Assembly (NCBI GenBank): GCA_902781505.1
Contig: CACZJL010000011.1
Coordinates: forward strand, 1 to 57,798
Reading direction: 5' to 3'
Source: an uncultured Lachnospiraceae bacterium
GTDB taxonomy: Bacteria > Bacillota > Clostridia > Lachnospirales > Lachnospiraceae
Length of the DNA stretch: 57,798 nt
The position numbers were made by a program, and so were the translations under genes. How positions within the stretch are numbered: position 1 is the first letter of the stretch; each line of letters starts with the position of its first letter. The notes beneath the pieces are model-generated. The model searched no databases. It saw only the letters and a list, made by a program, of their open reading frames with translations, and had not been told where the DNA came from. Positions 9,527 through 18,062 of the stretch are shown here, in pieces.

Positions 9527-9587
9527 TAAATTAACGATAATAATTTTGCACAAATATTTTCTATTTTTGCAGTCGTTTTGTTCAAGA

Positions 9588-9616
9588 TTTACATTTGCTT
9601 ACATTCCGTGTATTCT
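9588..9616 (+). promoter_or_regulatory. Promoter of the DUF3881 gene
   Basis: TTTACA (9588-9593), a 17-base spacer and TATTCT (9611-9616) precede the plus-strand gene at 9651. It is divergent from the adhE promoter, with about 60 bp between the two -35 boxes. Confidence 0.75.
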
Positions 9617-9650
9617 ATATTTAAAGAGCGAAGAAACGAAAGGAATGGAT

Positions 9651-10568
9651 ATGAATCAATATTTACCGTCATTAGGTTTCGAAGGATTCAATTCTGAGAA
9701 AGAGAGTGCGCTGATTCTGCGGGAAATCGAGAAGCAGATGGGTGCCGGTCAGTTTGTAAAAAACGAGAAATTCCAGCGCGGAGCCACGGTGATTCCTGTA
9801 AGCAAGTCAACAGGACTCTATGTCTACGGCCGATTTACGGGAAGTAAATTTACATTTGAATATTATTTTCCTTTTGTAATTGCACAGGAGAAAACGCCAA
9901 ATGATACTTTAAGCGTCAGCAGGCATACATTTGCCGAGAGCTATTCTGCAGTCTGCGACGAGTTAAAAGCTGGTGTTTCCCTGATCTTCCATCTGGAAAA
10001 TGTCCTTGATTACCTTGCCTATATAGAGAATGCACCGGACCCCTCTCCTTTAAAGAAGTTTGATATCGACAGACGTTCCGATGCAGAGGAGGCAACGCTT
10101 CATAAAAAAGAGGTATCACTGTCAGCATTAGCACTTGAAGGAACCATCATCATGCCGCTTCATCCGGCTAAGCATTCCGTGCCTGGAGGAAAGGAGCGGT
10201 CTTATGAGAACCTGATGAAGAAGGCGCAGAGCGGTGACGAAGCTGCGATTGAGAAGATTTCCATGACTGATTTAAATATCTATACCTCTCTTACAAAGCG
10301 TATCGGCAGAGAAGATATCCTGACAATTGTTGATACATCCTTCATGCCGGTTGGAATAGAATGCGATCAGTATATGGCCGTTGGTGAGATTAAGGAAGTT
10401 CGCTTTGAAACCAATAATTTTACCGGAGAAGAGATTGTGCTGATGCAGTTGGATTGCAACGGAATCAATTGTACGATGGCGATAGCAAGAAAAGATCTCC
10501 TTGGAGAACCGGCGGTCGGAAGAAGATTTAGGGGTCAGATCTGGCTCCAGGGTTTTGTGTGGTTTTAA
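9651..10568 (+). CDS. DUF3881 family protein
   Basis: This 305-residue soluble protein begins MNQYLPSLGFEGF and contains RFTGSKFTFEYYFPF and a C-terminal WLQGFVWF. I recognise the pattern as DUF3881, a family seen mainly in Lachnospiraceae, with no known function. The ATG at 9651 has AAAGGA (9639-9644) 6 bases away; an ATG at 9645 overlaps that ribosome binding site. There are no membrane segments or obvious catalytic motif. It stands alone between its own promoter and terminator, divergent from adhE. Confidence 0.82.
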   Translation: MNQYLPSLGFEGFNSEKESALILREIEKQMGAGQFVKNEKFQRGATVIPVSKSTGLYVYGRFTGSKFTFEYYFPFVIAQEKTPNDTLSVSRHTFAESYSAVCDELKAGVSLIFHLENVLDYLAYIENAPDPSPLKKFDIDRRSDAEEATLHKKEVSLSALALEGTIIMPLHPAKHSVPGGKERSYENLMKKAQSGDEAAIEKISMTDLNIYTSLTKRIGREDILTIVDTSFMPVGIECDQYMAVGEIKEVRFETNNFTGEEIVLMQLDCNGINCTMAIARKDLLGEPAVGRRFRGQIWLQGFVWF

Positions 10569-10602
10569 AGATGTCCGCTGGTCAAAGAATCAATATACAT
10601 AG

Positions 10603-10640
10603 AAAACTCCCGCAGATTGTAGATTCTGCGGGAGTTTTTA
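10603..10640. terminator. Bidirectional terminator
   Basis: Arms AAAACTCCCGCAGA (10603-10616) and TCTGCGGGAGTTTT (10625-10638) pair perfectly, with T-runs on both strands. It is shared by the convergent DUF3881 and symporter genes. Confidence 0.9.
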
Positions 10641-10663
10641 TAAGAGGCGAAAGCACCTGAATA

Positions 10664-12040
10664 TTACTGCGGAAGGAAGTAGGTTACGAGTCCGTAAACT
10701 ACTAGGAAACCGGTGAAGAGCGGAAGTATATACTTAAAGTAGAACTTGAGCTTAGGCGAGATTTTGAGACCTTCACCAGCGTTTACTTCCTTCAGATAAT
10801 TGTCAAATCCCCAACCGAACTTCCAGCAGCAGAAAACTGCAACAAGGAAGGAACCGACCGGAAGACAGATGTTTGAAACATAGAAATCTTCAAGATCCAT
10901 GATGGAATTACCGGCACGAAGTGGTTCAAAGGCGCTCCAAACGTTGAAGCCAAGCGCACATGGAACAGAAAGAACAGCAAGGAGGATTCCATTAATAAGT
11001 CCTGCCTTTTTTCTGTCTGCGTGCTTTAAGTCAATTGCAAAGGACTGAATGTTCTCAAATACACCGATCATCGTGGATAATGCAGCAAATGCCAGGAATA
11101 AGAAGAACAGACTTCCCCAGATACGTCCAAATGCCATTCCGGAGAACACACGTGGAAGAGTAAGGAAAATCAGACTTGGTCCGGCAGTTGGTTCAATACC
11201 ATAAGCGAAGCAGGCAGGGAAGATAATCAGTCCTGCTGTAATGGCTACGAAGGTATCGAGTGCTGTAACGATAATAGCTTCTCCTGCAAGAGAACGCTTC
11301 TTATCAATGTAGGAACCGAAAATTTCCATACCGCCCATTCCGACGGAAAGCGTAAAGAACGCCTGATTTAATGCAGCATAACAGCTGTTCCAGAGACTAT
11401 TTTCCGTGAGCTTTTCAACCGAAGGCTTTAAATAGAAGGAAAGGCCTTCTGAAGCACCCGGAAGAGTCAGGCTTCGGATACCTAAAACTACCATAATAAG
11501 GATCAGTGCTGTCATCATGACTTTTGTGATTTTCTCAACAGAGTTCTGAAGTCCCTGACTGCAAACAAATGCGGTAATTGCGACAATGATTAACATGCAG
11601 GTCACAAGAATCTTTGGACTTGCCATCATATTGGTATTGATGTCCTTGATTGCTTCGGTAGAAAGACCTTCAAACTTTCCGGTAATCATCAGACACATAT
11701 AGTAGAGAATCCATCCGGAGATAACAGAATAGAACATTAACAGCACATAATTGCCGGCCATTGCGAAATATCCGGCGATATGCCAGCGGCCACCTTCAGG
11801 TTCGAGATCTTTGTAGGCTGGCAGGATACTCTTGTGTGTCGCTCGTCCTATGGAATATTCCATTGTCATAATCGGAATTCCAAGAAGTAAAAGAAATAAA
11901 ATGTAGATGAGTACGAACAATCCGCCTCCGTACTGGCCGGTAATGTATGGAAATCTCCAGACATTGCCAAGACCGATTGCGCATCCTGCAGAAAGCAGAA
12001 TGAATCCAAGTCGTGACCCTAAGGTCTCCCTGTTTTTCAT
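10664..12040 (-). CDS. Sodium:neurotransmitter symporter family transporter 1
   Basis: This 458-residue NSS (LeuT-fold) protein should import an amino acid or related amine with sodium. The TM1 signature AIGLGNVWRFPYITGQYGGG is at residues about 20-39, followed by 10-11 further hydrophobic helices; bacterial relatives have 11 or 12. A GPSLIFLTLPRVF segment lies in the middle. The substrate cannot be read from sequence. The ATG at 12040 has GAGAGG upstream. It is one of three NSS genes here and is closest to the one at 41354-42715. Its leader and promoter contain strong palindromes. Confidence 0.93.
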   Translation of the reverse strand: MKNRETLGSRLGFILLSAGCAIGLGNVWRFPYITGQYGGGLFVLIYILFLLLLGIPIMTMEYSIGRATHKSILPAYKDLEPEGGRWHIAGYFAMAGNYVLLMFYSVISGWILYYMCLMITGKFEGLSTEAIKDINTNMMASPKILVTCMLIIVAITAFVCSQGLQNSVEKITKVMMTALILIMVVLGIRSLTLPGASEGLSFYLKPSVEKLTENSLWNSCYAALNQAFFTLSVGMGGMEIFGSYIDKKRSLAGEAIIVTALDTFVAITAGLIIFPACFAYGIEPTAGPSLIFLTLPRVFSGMAFGRIWGSLFFLFLAFAALSTMIGVFENIQSFAIDLKHADRKKAGLINGILLAVLSVPCALGFNVWSAFEPLRAGNSIMDLEDFYVSNICLPVGSFLVAVFCCWKFGWGFDNYLKEVNAGEGLKISPKLKFYFKYILPLFTGFLVVYGLVTYFLPQ

Positions 12041-12110
12041 AAAACAAACCTCTCAAAAATAAAGTTGCTATTGCTGTAAGCCGCGTGTTTCCTGACGACT
12101 TCATCACTAT

Positions 12111-12125
12111 AAAGCGTAACGCTTT
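12111..12125 (-). other. Leader hairpin of symporter 1
   Basis: Arms AAAGCG and CGCTTT separated by TAA form a compact hairpin in the 5' leader of the minus-strand transcript, between the promoter and the start codon. It has no T-run, so it is not a plain terminator. It could be an operator half-site pair or an mRNA-stabilising hairpin. Confidence 0.5.
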
Positions 12126-12145
12126 TATGTAGCAAACTTAAAAAA

Positions 12146-12176
12146 TATAATACGCGTATTATAATACGAATTGCAA
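12146..12176 (-). promoter_or_regulatory. Symporter 1 promoter with overlapping palindromic operators
   Basis: On the minus strand TTGCAA (12176-12171), an 18-base spacer and TATTAT (12152-12147) form a promoter. The perfect palindrome CGTATTATAATACG (12155-12168) fills the spacer and overlaps a second perfect palindrome, TATAATACGCGTATTATA (12146-12163). A GTATNATAC-like core is typical of GntR-type repressor sites, but no GntR gene is in the window. Confidence 0.6.
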
Positions 12177-12261
12177 ATAATAGCAAGACACAGGGAATAT
12201 GTAATGTTCGGGACGTTAATACTGCGTTATGTGAGAAATTACAAAAAAATTCAAAAATAAC

Positions 12262-12447
12262 TTGCAATCTTTAGAACATCCTGCTAATATAATGACAGAG
12301 ATTAAAACAACCAATACTTAATTTGATCCTCAAAATCCTTTCTTCATATGCTCCGCAGTGACTGCCAGGTCATTGCGGAGTAAATATTTCTACCGTCATT
12401 TTCACCAAAAGTGGAAACGACATCTGTCTGTGTCTGGATTTTTTTAG
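12262..12447 (+). ncRNA. Possible promoter and structured leader or small RNA upstream of uxaC
   Basis: TTGCAA (12262-12267), a 17-base spacer and TAATAT (12285-12290) form a plausible promoter. A transcript from about 12297 would contain a hairpin with arms CTCCGCA and TGCGGAG (12351-12380) and reach a T-run at 12440-12446. uxaC has its own promoter just after this, so this may be a separate small RNA or an upstream leader. There is no open reading frame with a ribosome binding site. Low confidence. Confidence 0.3.
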
Positions 12448-12457
12448 AAACAATTCC

Positions 12458-12486
12458 TTGAAAATTATAAACATATCATGTATTAT
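12458..12486 (+). promoter_or_regulatory. uxaC-uxaB promoter
   Basis: TTGAAA (12458-12463), exactly 17 bases, then TATTAT (12481-12486): a good sigma-A promoter with a start site near 12493. Confidence 0.8.
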
Positions 12487-12496
12487 GGGAATGACG

Positions 12497-12511
12497 ATGT
12501 AAGCGCTTTCA
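12497..12511 (+). promoter_or_regulatory. cre-like catabolite operator
   Basis: ATGTAAGCGCTTTCA matches the CcpA cre consensus WTGNAANCGNWNNCW at every defined position. It starts 10 bases after the -10 box, where bound repressor would block initiation or clearance. LacI-family uronate regulators use similar CG-centred palindromes, so CcpA is likely but not the only candidate. Confidence 0.75.
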
Positions 12512-12568
12512 GTAATGAGGCGCAGGGTCGCAATTAATTTAGGCTGATTTATTTAAGGAGGGCCAACC

Positions 12569-14005
12569 ATGAAAGCATTTATGGATAAAGATTTCATGCT
12601 AAACACAGAGACTGCGAAGCATATGTTCCACGATTACGCAGAATCTCTGCCAATCATTGATTATCATTGCCACATTTCTCCAAAGGAAATCTACGAAGAC
12701 CGTAGATACAACAACATCGCTGAAGTATGGCTCGGCGGTAAGAATCCTGATGGTTCTTATTTCGGTGACCACTATAAGTGGAGAGTTATGCGTTCTAACG
12801 GAGTTCCGGAAGATAAGATCACTGGTGATGCTCCGGCTTACGAGAAGTTTGTTGAATTTGCTAAGGCTCTTGAGATGGCAGTTGGTAACCCAATGTACGT
12901 TTGGTCCAACCTTGAACTTCATAAGTACTTCGGAATCGAAGAGCCATTAACAGTAGAAAACGCTAAGGCTATCTGGGATAAGACAACTGATATGCTTCAG
13001 AACGATCCAGATCTTACTGTTCGTGGTATCATCCGCAAGTCTAACGTTGCATTCATCGGTACAACTGATGATCCAATCGACACACTTGAATGGCATGAGA
13101 AGCTTGCTGAAATCAAGGATCTTGGTTTCCAGGTATGTCCATCATTCCGTCCTGACAAGGCAATCAATATCCAGAAGGAAGGCTTCGCTGACTACATTAA
13201 GAAGCTCGCTGAAGTTGCTGGTATGGCTGCTCCTAAGACAACTCAGGATGTTATCGATGCACTTTACAACAGAATTGATTTCTTCAAGGCGCACGGCTGC
13301 AAGGCTTCCGATCACGGAATTGACTATGTAATGTACCGTCCAGCTACAATGGCTGAGTGCGACGCTGCATTTGCCAAGGCTATGTCTGGTGAGCAGGTAA
13401 CTGTTGAAGAGGCTGAAAAGTATCAGACAGCTATCCTTTCCGCTCTTGCTAAGAAGTATCACAAGGAAGGCATCGTAATGGAAATCCATTACTCATGCAC
13501 ACGTGATAACAATAAGAAGATGTTCAAAATCGAAGGACCTGATACAGGTTTCGATATGATCAAGAAGACAGTATCCGGCGATAACATGGCTGCATTCTTC
13601 TCTTCATTAAATGAGACAGACGAGCTTCCAAAGACAATCGTATTCTCACTTGATGACGGTGACTACAGACAGATCGTTACAACACTTGGCTGCTTCCAGT
13701 CTCCTGAAGTTCCGGGAAAGATGCAGTTTGGTGCTGCTTGGTGGTTCCAGGATACAAAGAACGGCAACTTAAAGCAGTTCAATGACCTTGCTGAGTTAGG
13801 CCTCTTAGGCAACATGGCTGGTATGCTTACAGACTCACGTTCCTTCCTTTCCTACACGAGACATGACTACTTCAGAAGACTCTTCTGTAACTACGTTGGT
13901 GACTTAGTAGAAAACGGTGAGTATCCAAACATCGATTCTTCTCTTAAGAAGTTAGCTGAGGGTGTTTCTTACTACAATGCTAAGAGATATTTTGGTATTG
14001 ACTAA
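12569..14005 (+). CDS. uxaC: Glucuronate/galacturonate isomerase
   Basis: UxaC interconverts glucuronate and fructuronate, or galacturonate and tagaturonate, in uronic-acid catabolism in the cytosol. The 478-residue sequence shows the amidohydrolase-like metal motif DYHCHISPKEI near residues 31-41, FIGTTDDPIDTLEWH and VCPSFRPDKA in the middle, and LGNMAGMLTDSRSFLSYTRHDYFRR near the C terminus, all typical of UxaC. The start has a perfect AGGAGG. Highly biased codons suggest strong expression when induced. uxaB follows after 187 bases in the same direction. Confidence 0.97.
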   Translation: MKAFMDKDFMLNTETAKHMFHDYAESLPIIDYHCHISPKEIYEDRRYNNIAEVWLGGKNPDGSYFGDHYKWRVMRSNGVPEDKITGDAPAYEKFVEFAKALEMAVGNPMYVWSNLELHKYFGIEEPLTVENAKAIWDKTTDMLQNDPDLTVRGIIRKSNVAFIGTTDDPIDTLEWHEKLAEIKDLGFQVCPSFRPDKAINIQKEGFADYIKKLAEVAGMAAPKTTQDVIDALYNRIDFFKAHGCKASDHGIDYVMYRPATMAECDAAFAKAMSGEQVTVEEAEKYQTAILSALAKKYHKEGIVMEIHYSCTRDNNKKMFKIEGPDTGFDMIKKTVSGDNMAAFFSSLNETDELPKTIVFSLDDGDYRQIVTTLGCFQSPEVPGKMQFGAAWWFQDTKNGNLKQFNDLAELGLLGNMAGMLTDSRSFLSYTRHDYFRRLFCNYVGDLVENGEYPNIDSSLKKLAEGVSYYNAKRYFGID

Positions 14006-14062
14006 TTCATACAAATGCTTTAATTTGGAATTAGAGATTTGTACGTAAATAAACGTGGCTGA

Positions 14063-14096
14063 TAAGAAGCGGTAGTGGAGACATTACTGCTTCTTA
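14063..14096 (+). other. Intercistronic hairpin between uxaC and uxaB
   Basis: Arms 14063-14076 and 14083-14096 pair over 14 positions with two G-T wobbles and a 6-base loop. No T-run follows, so it more likely stabilises or processes the mRNA than terminates it. A smaller hairpin (TCAGGG/CCCTGA) follows at 14111-14125. Confidence 0.5.
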
Positions 14097-14192
14097 CACT
14101 GTGGTCTTTTTCAGGGTATCCCTGAGAAGAAGGAAATTAAGTTTAGTTACAGTGGAAACACTGCCGCTTATAATGAAAAAAGGAGAAATAAA

Positions 14193-15692
14193 ATGGCAAA
14201 GCTTAATTATGACGTTTTAAAGAAGTCCGGATATGACGGTTATGTTCTGGACAAGGGCGCAGCTCCTGTAAAGGTTCTGCAGTTTGGTGAAGGTAACTTC
14301 CTTCGTGCATTCGTTGACTACTGGTTCGATATGTCCAACGAAAAGGCTGACTTCAACGGTAAGGTTGCACTTGTACAGCCTATCGCTCAGGGTCTTACAC
14401 CATACATAAATGCTCAGGAAGGTCTCTACACTCTGTACCTTCGTGGTTCTGAGAATGGCGAGAAGGTTGACAGAAAGAGAGTTATCACTTGTGTTGACGC
14501 TTGCTACAACCCATATGAAGCAGCTGATTGGGAAGCTATCAAGGAAATCGCTAAGAGCGACGATCTTGAATACATCGCTTCTAACACAACAGAAGCCGGT
14601 ATCGTTTATGACGCTGACTCTACAGCAGAGCAACTTCCTCCAAACTCTTTCCCTGCTAAGTTAACAGTTCTTCTTAACGAAAGATTCAAGGCTGGCAAGG
14701 CTGGCGTCGTTATCCTTTCCTGCGAGCTGATCGATGCTAATGGTAAGGAACTTGAGAAGTGCGTACTTAAGCACATCGATGACTGGAAGCTCGGCGAAGA
14801 CTTCAAGGCATGGGTAGAAAAGGAAGTAACATTCTGCTCTACACTTGTAGACCGTATCGTTCCGGGCCGTATCAGAGATGCTGAGGAGAACGCTCAGCTC
14901 GACGCTGCAAACGGTTATGAAGATGACCTTAAGGTTGTTGGTGAAGTATTCGGTGTTTGGTATATCGAAGGACCAGAATGGCTTGCTGAAAAGCTTCCAT
15001 TCAAGAAGGCTGGCTTAAACGTTCACGTTGTTCCAGAAGTAGCTCCTTACAAGAAGAGAAAGGTTAGAATCCTTAACGGCGCTCATACAGGCTTCGTTCT
15101 TGGTGCTTACCTTGCAGGTCAGGACATCGTTCGTGACTGCATGTACAACGAGACTATCCATGGCTTCATGGACAAGATGCTCAACGAAGAAGTTATTCCA
15201 ATCCTTCCTCTTGACAAGGCTGATTGTGAAGCATTCGCTGCAGCTGTAACAGACCGTTTCAAGAACCCATTCGTTGATCATCAGCTTATGAGCATCTCTC
15301 TTAACTCCACGGCGAAGTGGAAGGCTAGAGATCTGCCTTCACTTCTTGAGTACAACGAGAAGTTTGGTAAGCTTCCTCAGGCTCTTACAATGGGCTTTGC
15401 AGCATACATCGCATTCTACTCCAACGATCTTCAGAGACGTGAAGAGGATGGCCTTGTAGCTAAGAGACCTGCGGGTAACGAGTACAAGATCCAGGATGAC
15501 GCTTGGGCACTTGACTTCTACTGGAATCACAAGGATGATGATGCTAAGACACTTGTACACGCTGTTCTTACAAACGAGCAGATGTGGGATGAGGATCTTA
15601 CAAAGGTCGCTGGTCTTGAAGAGACAATCGTTAAGGACCTTGAGCTCATCAGAAGCGAAGGCGCAGAAGCAGCTTACAAGAGCGTTCTGTAA
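14193..15692 (+). CDS. uxaB: Tagaturonate reductase (altronate oxidoreductase)
   Basis: UxaB reduces tagaturonate to altronate with NADH in galacturonate breakdown, the step after UxaC. The 499-residue protein belongs to the long-chain mannitol dehydrogenase family: FGEGNFLRAFVDYWFD opens the Rossmann region, and the catalytic-domain motif KKRKVRILNGAHTGFVLGAY includes the family Lys and Asn-x-x-His. It starts with AAGGAG spaced 7 bases. Dehydratase (uxaA) and kdgK/kdgA are not in the window. FruR-like fructuronate reductase (uxuB) is the main alternative, but the sequence resembles UxaB better. Confidence 0.9.
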   Translation: MAKLNYDVLKKSGYDGYVLDKGAAPVKVLQFGEGNFLRAFVDYWFDMSNEKADFNGKVALVQPIAQGLTPYINAQEGLYTLYLRGSENGEKVDRKRVITCVDACYNPYEAADWEAIKEIAKSDDLEYIASNTTEAGIVYDADSTAEQLPPNSFPAKLTVLLNERFKAGKAGVVILSCELIDANGKELEKCVLKHIDDWKLGEDFKAWVEKEVTFCSTLVDRIVPGRIRDAEENAQLDAANGYEDDLKVVGEVFGVWYIEGPEWLAEKLPFKKAGLNVHVVPEVAPYKKRKVRILNGAHTGFVLGAYLAGQDIVRDCMYNETIHGFMDKMLNEEVIPILPLDKADCEAFAAAVTDRFKNPFVDHQLMSISLNSTAKWKARDLPSLLEYNEKFGKLPQALTMGFAAYIAFYSNDLQRREEDGLVAKRPAGNEYKIQDDAWALDFYWNHKDDDAKTLVHAVLTNEQMWDEDLTKVAGLEETIVKDLELIRSEGAEAAYKSVL

Positions 15693-15719
15693 TTCTTAAC
15701 ATTGGAAAATGAATAAACA

Positions 15720-15762
15720 GCCCCGGAACGTTTCGTTTTAGATACGTTCCGAGGCGTTATTT
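15720..15762 (+). terminator. Terminator after uxaB
   Basis: GCC-CGGAACGT pairs with ACGTTCCG-GGC (15720-15755), interrupted by one bulge, and is followed by a T-rich stretch. Confidence 0.75.
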
Positions 15763-15791
15763 TAATATGAACTGCAGATCTTATCTGTGTA

Positions 15792-15800
15792 TGCTAAAAT
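15792..15800 (+). promoter_or_regulatory. Extended -10 box of the tRNA-Arg promoter
   Basis: TGCTAAAAT is an extended -10 element 34 bases before the tRNA 5' end. I see no clear -35 box. Confidence 0.45.
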
Positions 15801-15833
15801 AGGACCTGTTCAGTTTCATTGTCTGAATCACAT

Positions 15834-15907
15834 GTTTGCGTAGCTCAGCTGGATAGAGCACTCGCCTCCTAAGCGAGGGGTCAGGCGTTCGAATCGCCCC
15901 GCGAACA
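15834..15907 (+). tRNA. tRNA-Arg (anticodon CCU)
   Basis: A 74-base cloverleaf: acceptor GTTTGCG pairs with CGCGAAC, D stem GCTC/GAGC, anticodon stem CTCGC/GCGAG around loop CTCCTAA giving anticodon CCU (reads AGG), and T loop TTCGAAT. CCA is not encoded. One A-C mismatch closes the T stem. Confidence 0.93.
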
Positions 15908-15925
15908 CTAAATTAAAGAGAATTC

Positions 15926-15969
15926 AGGATGCGCAAGATTTACTTGCAGCAGACTGGATCCTTTTTTTT
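15926..15969 (+). terminator. Terminator after tRNA-Arg
   Basis: Arms AGGAT and ATCCT enclose an inner CAAG/CTTG stem and are followed by eight T residues. Confidence 0.75.
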
Positions 15970-16027
15970 GCCTTAAGGGGCGGCGGCCCGACAGAAAGGT
16001 CAATGATATACTTCCGCGCAAGAATGC

Positions 16028-16056
16028 TTGCGATTGTTCATTGAAAAATGTATACT
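16028..16056 (+). promoter_or_regulatory. Promoter of the EAL-GGDEF operon
   Basis: TTGCGA (16028-16033), a 17-base spacer and TATACT (16051-16056), about 70 bases before the first gene. Confidence 0.7.
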
Positions 16057-16124
16057 AGAGGTAATTATGAGGGGCTTAGATCGGCCTCAAATGGAGAGGA
16101 AGATTGGACAGCAGATGAGAGAGG

Positions 16125-18059
16125 ATGTCTGATCTGGATGGTGAAAATATGATTTTAAGCATGGGGCTGGGATTTAAGATTTCGACATTCATGATTGCTG
16201 TATTTGTGTTGACATATAACTATGCATCAAGTACTCTGAAGACAGAGCAGGGACGGTTATTCCGCCTTTTTACGTGGAATATTCTGATTACATCAGTCTT
16301 TGATATTGGAATTGAACTGCTGGATCCTAATCTGTCGATGAGTGATGTTGGAATCTGGCTTGTTTTGGAATATGGATATTTCCTGTTTCACAATATGCTG
16401 GCGCCGCTATACGCAATCTATGTCTGTTCCTTTACAGGGATGACGCTCGGTAAAAAAGCACAGTTTTATTGGTTGTTCAGTCTGCCGTTTATTTTCTCAG
16501 AAGTAATGGTAATGGCGAATATCCGTCATCATGAAATCTTCTATCTTACAGATCAGATGGTATACGCACGAGGCCCGTGGATGATCGGACTGTATATCAT
16601 TGGAATCTGCTACATGGTATTTGGGTTTATGACCTTTATCATGTACAGGGAAACCCTGTTAAAGAATCATATCAAGGATGTATTTATCCTGTCCATGATG
16701 GTGTTTATAGGAATGATACTTCAAGGTCTGTTCTTCAAAGTTAAGGTAGAGCTGATTACTGAAGCACTTGCATGTCTCGGATTCTTACTGACGCTTGAAA
16801 GTGAGAAGGGACGATTCTCAGATAAGTTTGGCTTTATGAGTCAGAAAGCTTTTATTGTAGACATACAGAGACTCCTTGCAGTAAGACAGAAGTTTGACAT
16901 TATCGACATCGAACTTTTGAATCTTTATCATTATGAGAGACTTCTGGATTTTGAAAATGTCCAGTCTTTGCGCATGACGCTTGGGAAGTCGCTGGAAAAA
17001 ATCATCGGAGAATGTCGTGTTTATCAGTTTGACGATCAGCATGTGGAAGTGATGGTACTCAAAACAGAAAATATAGAAGATTTTATTACACAAATCAGAA
17101 CAAGAATGAAAAAGGGCTGGAAAGTCGGAAATGTAAACGTCCACCTGGAAGCTGTTGTCAGTGTCATTCATGTTCCGGAGGATGTGACAGGAAGAGATGA
17201 AATCTTCAACTTTGTATCAGCACAGAAGGCTCCGGATGCACATGGTATCACCATTTTGAATGAAGAAGCTCTCGAATATGCAAAGAGAGAGGCACTTGTT
17301 GCGAAGGCAGTCAGAAAGGCCCTGGATTCGGGGTCTCTAAAAGTATTCTATCAGCCAATCGTAGATCCACTGAAGCATACGGTACCATCCGCAGAGGCGC
17401 TGGTTCGACTGATTGATGATGAACTTGGCTTTATTCCGCCGGATGAATTTATCAAAATATCAGAGAAAAATGGTATAATAATTGAAATTGGTGATTTCGT
17501 TTTTGAGCGGGTTTGTCGTGATATAAAAGAATCTGAATTAAAGAAGCTCGGAGTTAATTACGTGGAAGTCAATCTTTCCGGAATTCAGAGCTACGCAGAT
17601 GACTTAGTAATTCGTTTCAACGAAATCATGAAACACTATGGAATAACATCAGATCAGATCAATCTGGAAATTACAGAAACGGCACAGGCCGCTACCATGG
17701 AAATTCAGGAAAACATGATGAAAAAGCTGCACGAAGCAGGGTTCACATTCTCACTGGATGACTTTGGTACAGGGTACAGCAACATCGTGCGACTGGTCAG
17801 CAACATTTTCCAGAATATTAAGTTTGATAAGAGCATGCTTTGGGATGAGAGCGCACAGGATATCCTGCTCTCCCTGACGAAGATTGTCAGAGAGATGGGG
17901 CTGAATGTCGTTCAGGAGGGCGTTGAAACAAAGGAGCAGTTAGACCTGGTTATTGAAGCCGGTGCGAATCTGATTCAGGGTTATTACTTCTCAAAGCCGA
18001 TACCAATCGAGGAATTTACAGAGTTTGTAAAGGATTTCAGTGAAGAAAAGAAGGAGTGA
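16125..18059 (+). CDS. Membrane EAL-domain cyclic-di-GMP phosphodiesterase with degenerate GGDEF
   Basis: This 644-residue protein has about seven or eight hydrophobic helices (residues 10-225), a GGDEF-like fold lacking the GGDEF signature (about 235-400), and a C-terminal EAL domain (about 400-640). Expected EAL catalytic features are present: EALVR with Glu424, NLSGIQ, EITETA, DDFGTGYS, the FDKS lysine, QEGVET and QGYYFSKP. It should hydrolyse c-di-GMP under control of a membrane or ligand signal. The start is uncertain: GAGAGG abuts ATG 16125, and ATG 16149 is the alternative. The next gene begins 3 bases after its stop. Confidence 0.9.
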   Translation: MSDLDGENMILSMGLGFKISTFMIAVFVLTYNYASSTLKTEQGRLFRLFTWNILITSVFDIGIELLDPNLSMSDVGIWLVLEYGYFLFHNMLAPLYAIYVCSFTGMTLGKKAQFYWLFSLPFIFSEVMVMANIRHHEIFYLTDQMVYARGPWMIGLYIIGICYMVFGFMTFIMYRETLLKNHIKDVFILSMMVFIGMILQGLFFKVKVELITEALACLGFLLTLESEKGRFSDKFGFMSQKAFIVDIQRLLAVRQKFDIIDIELLNLYHYERLLDFENVQSLRMTLGKSLEKIIGECRVYQFDDQHVEVMVLKTENIEDFITQIRTRMKKGWKVGNVNVHLEAVVSVIHVPEDVTGRDEIFNFVSAQKAPDAHGITILNEEALEYAKREALVAKAVRKALDSGSLKVFYQPIVDPLKHTVPSAEALVRLIDDELGFIPPDEFIKISEKNGIIIEIGDFVFERVCRDIKESELKKLGVNYVEVNLSGIQSYADDLVIRFNEIMKHYGITSDQINLEITETAQAATMEIQENMMKKLHEAGFTFSLDDFGTGYSNIVRLVSNIFQNIKFDKSMLWDESAQDILLSLTKIVREMGLNVVQEGVETKEQLDLVIEAGANLIQGYYFSKPIPIEEFTEFVKDFSEEKKE

Positions 18060-18062
18060 ATC

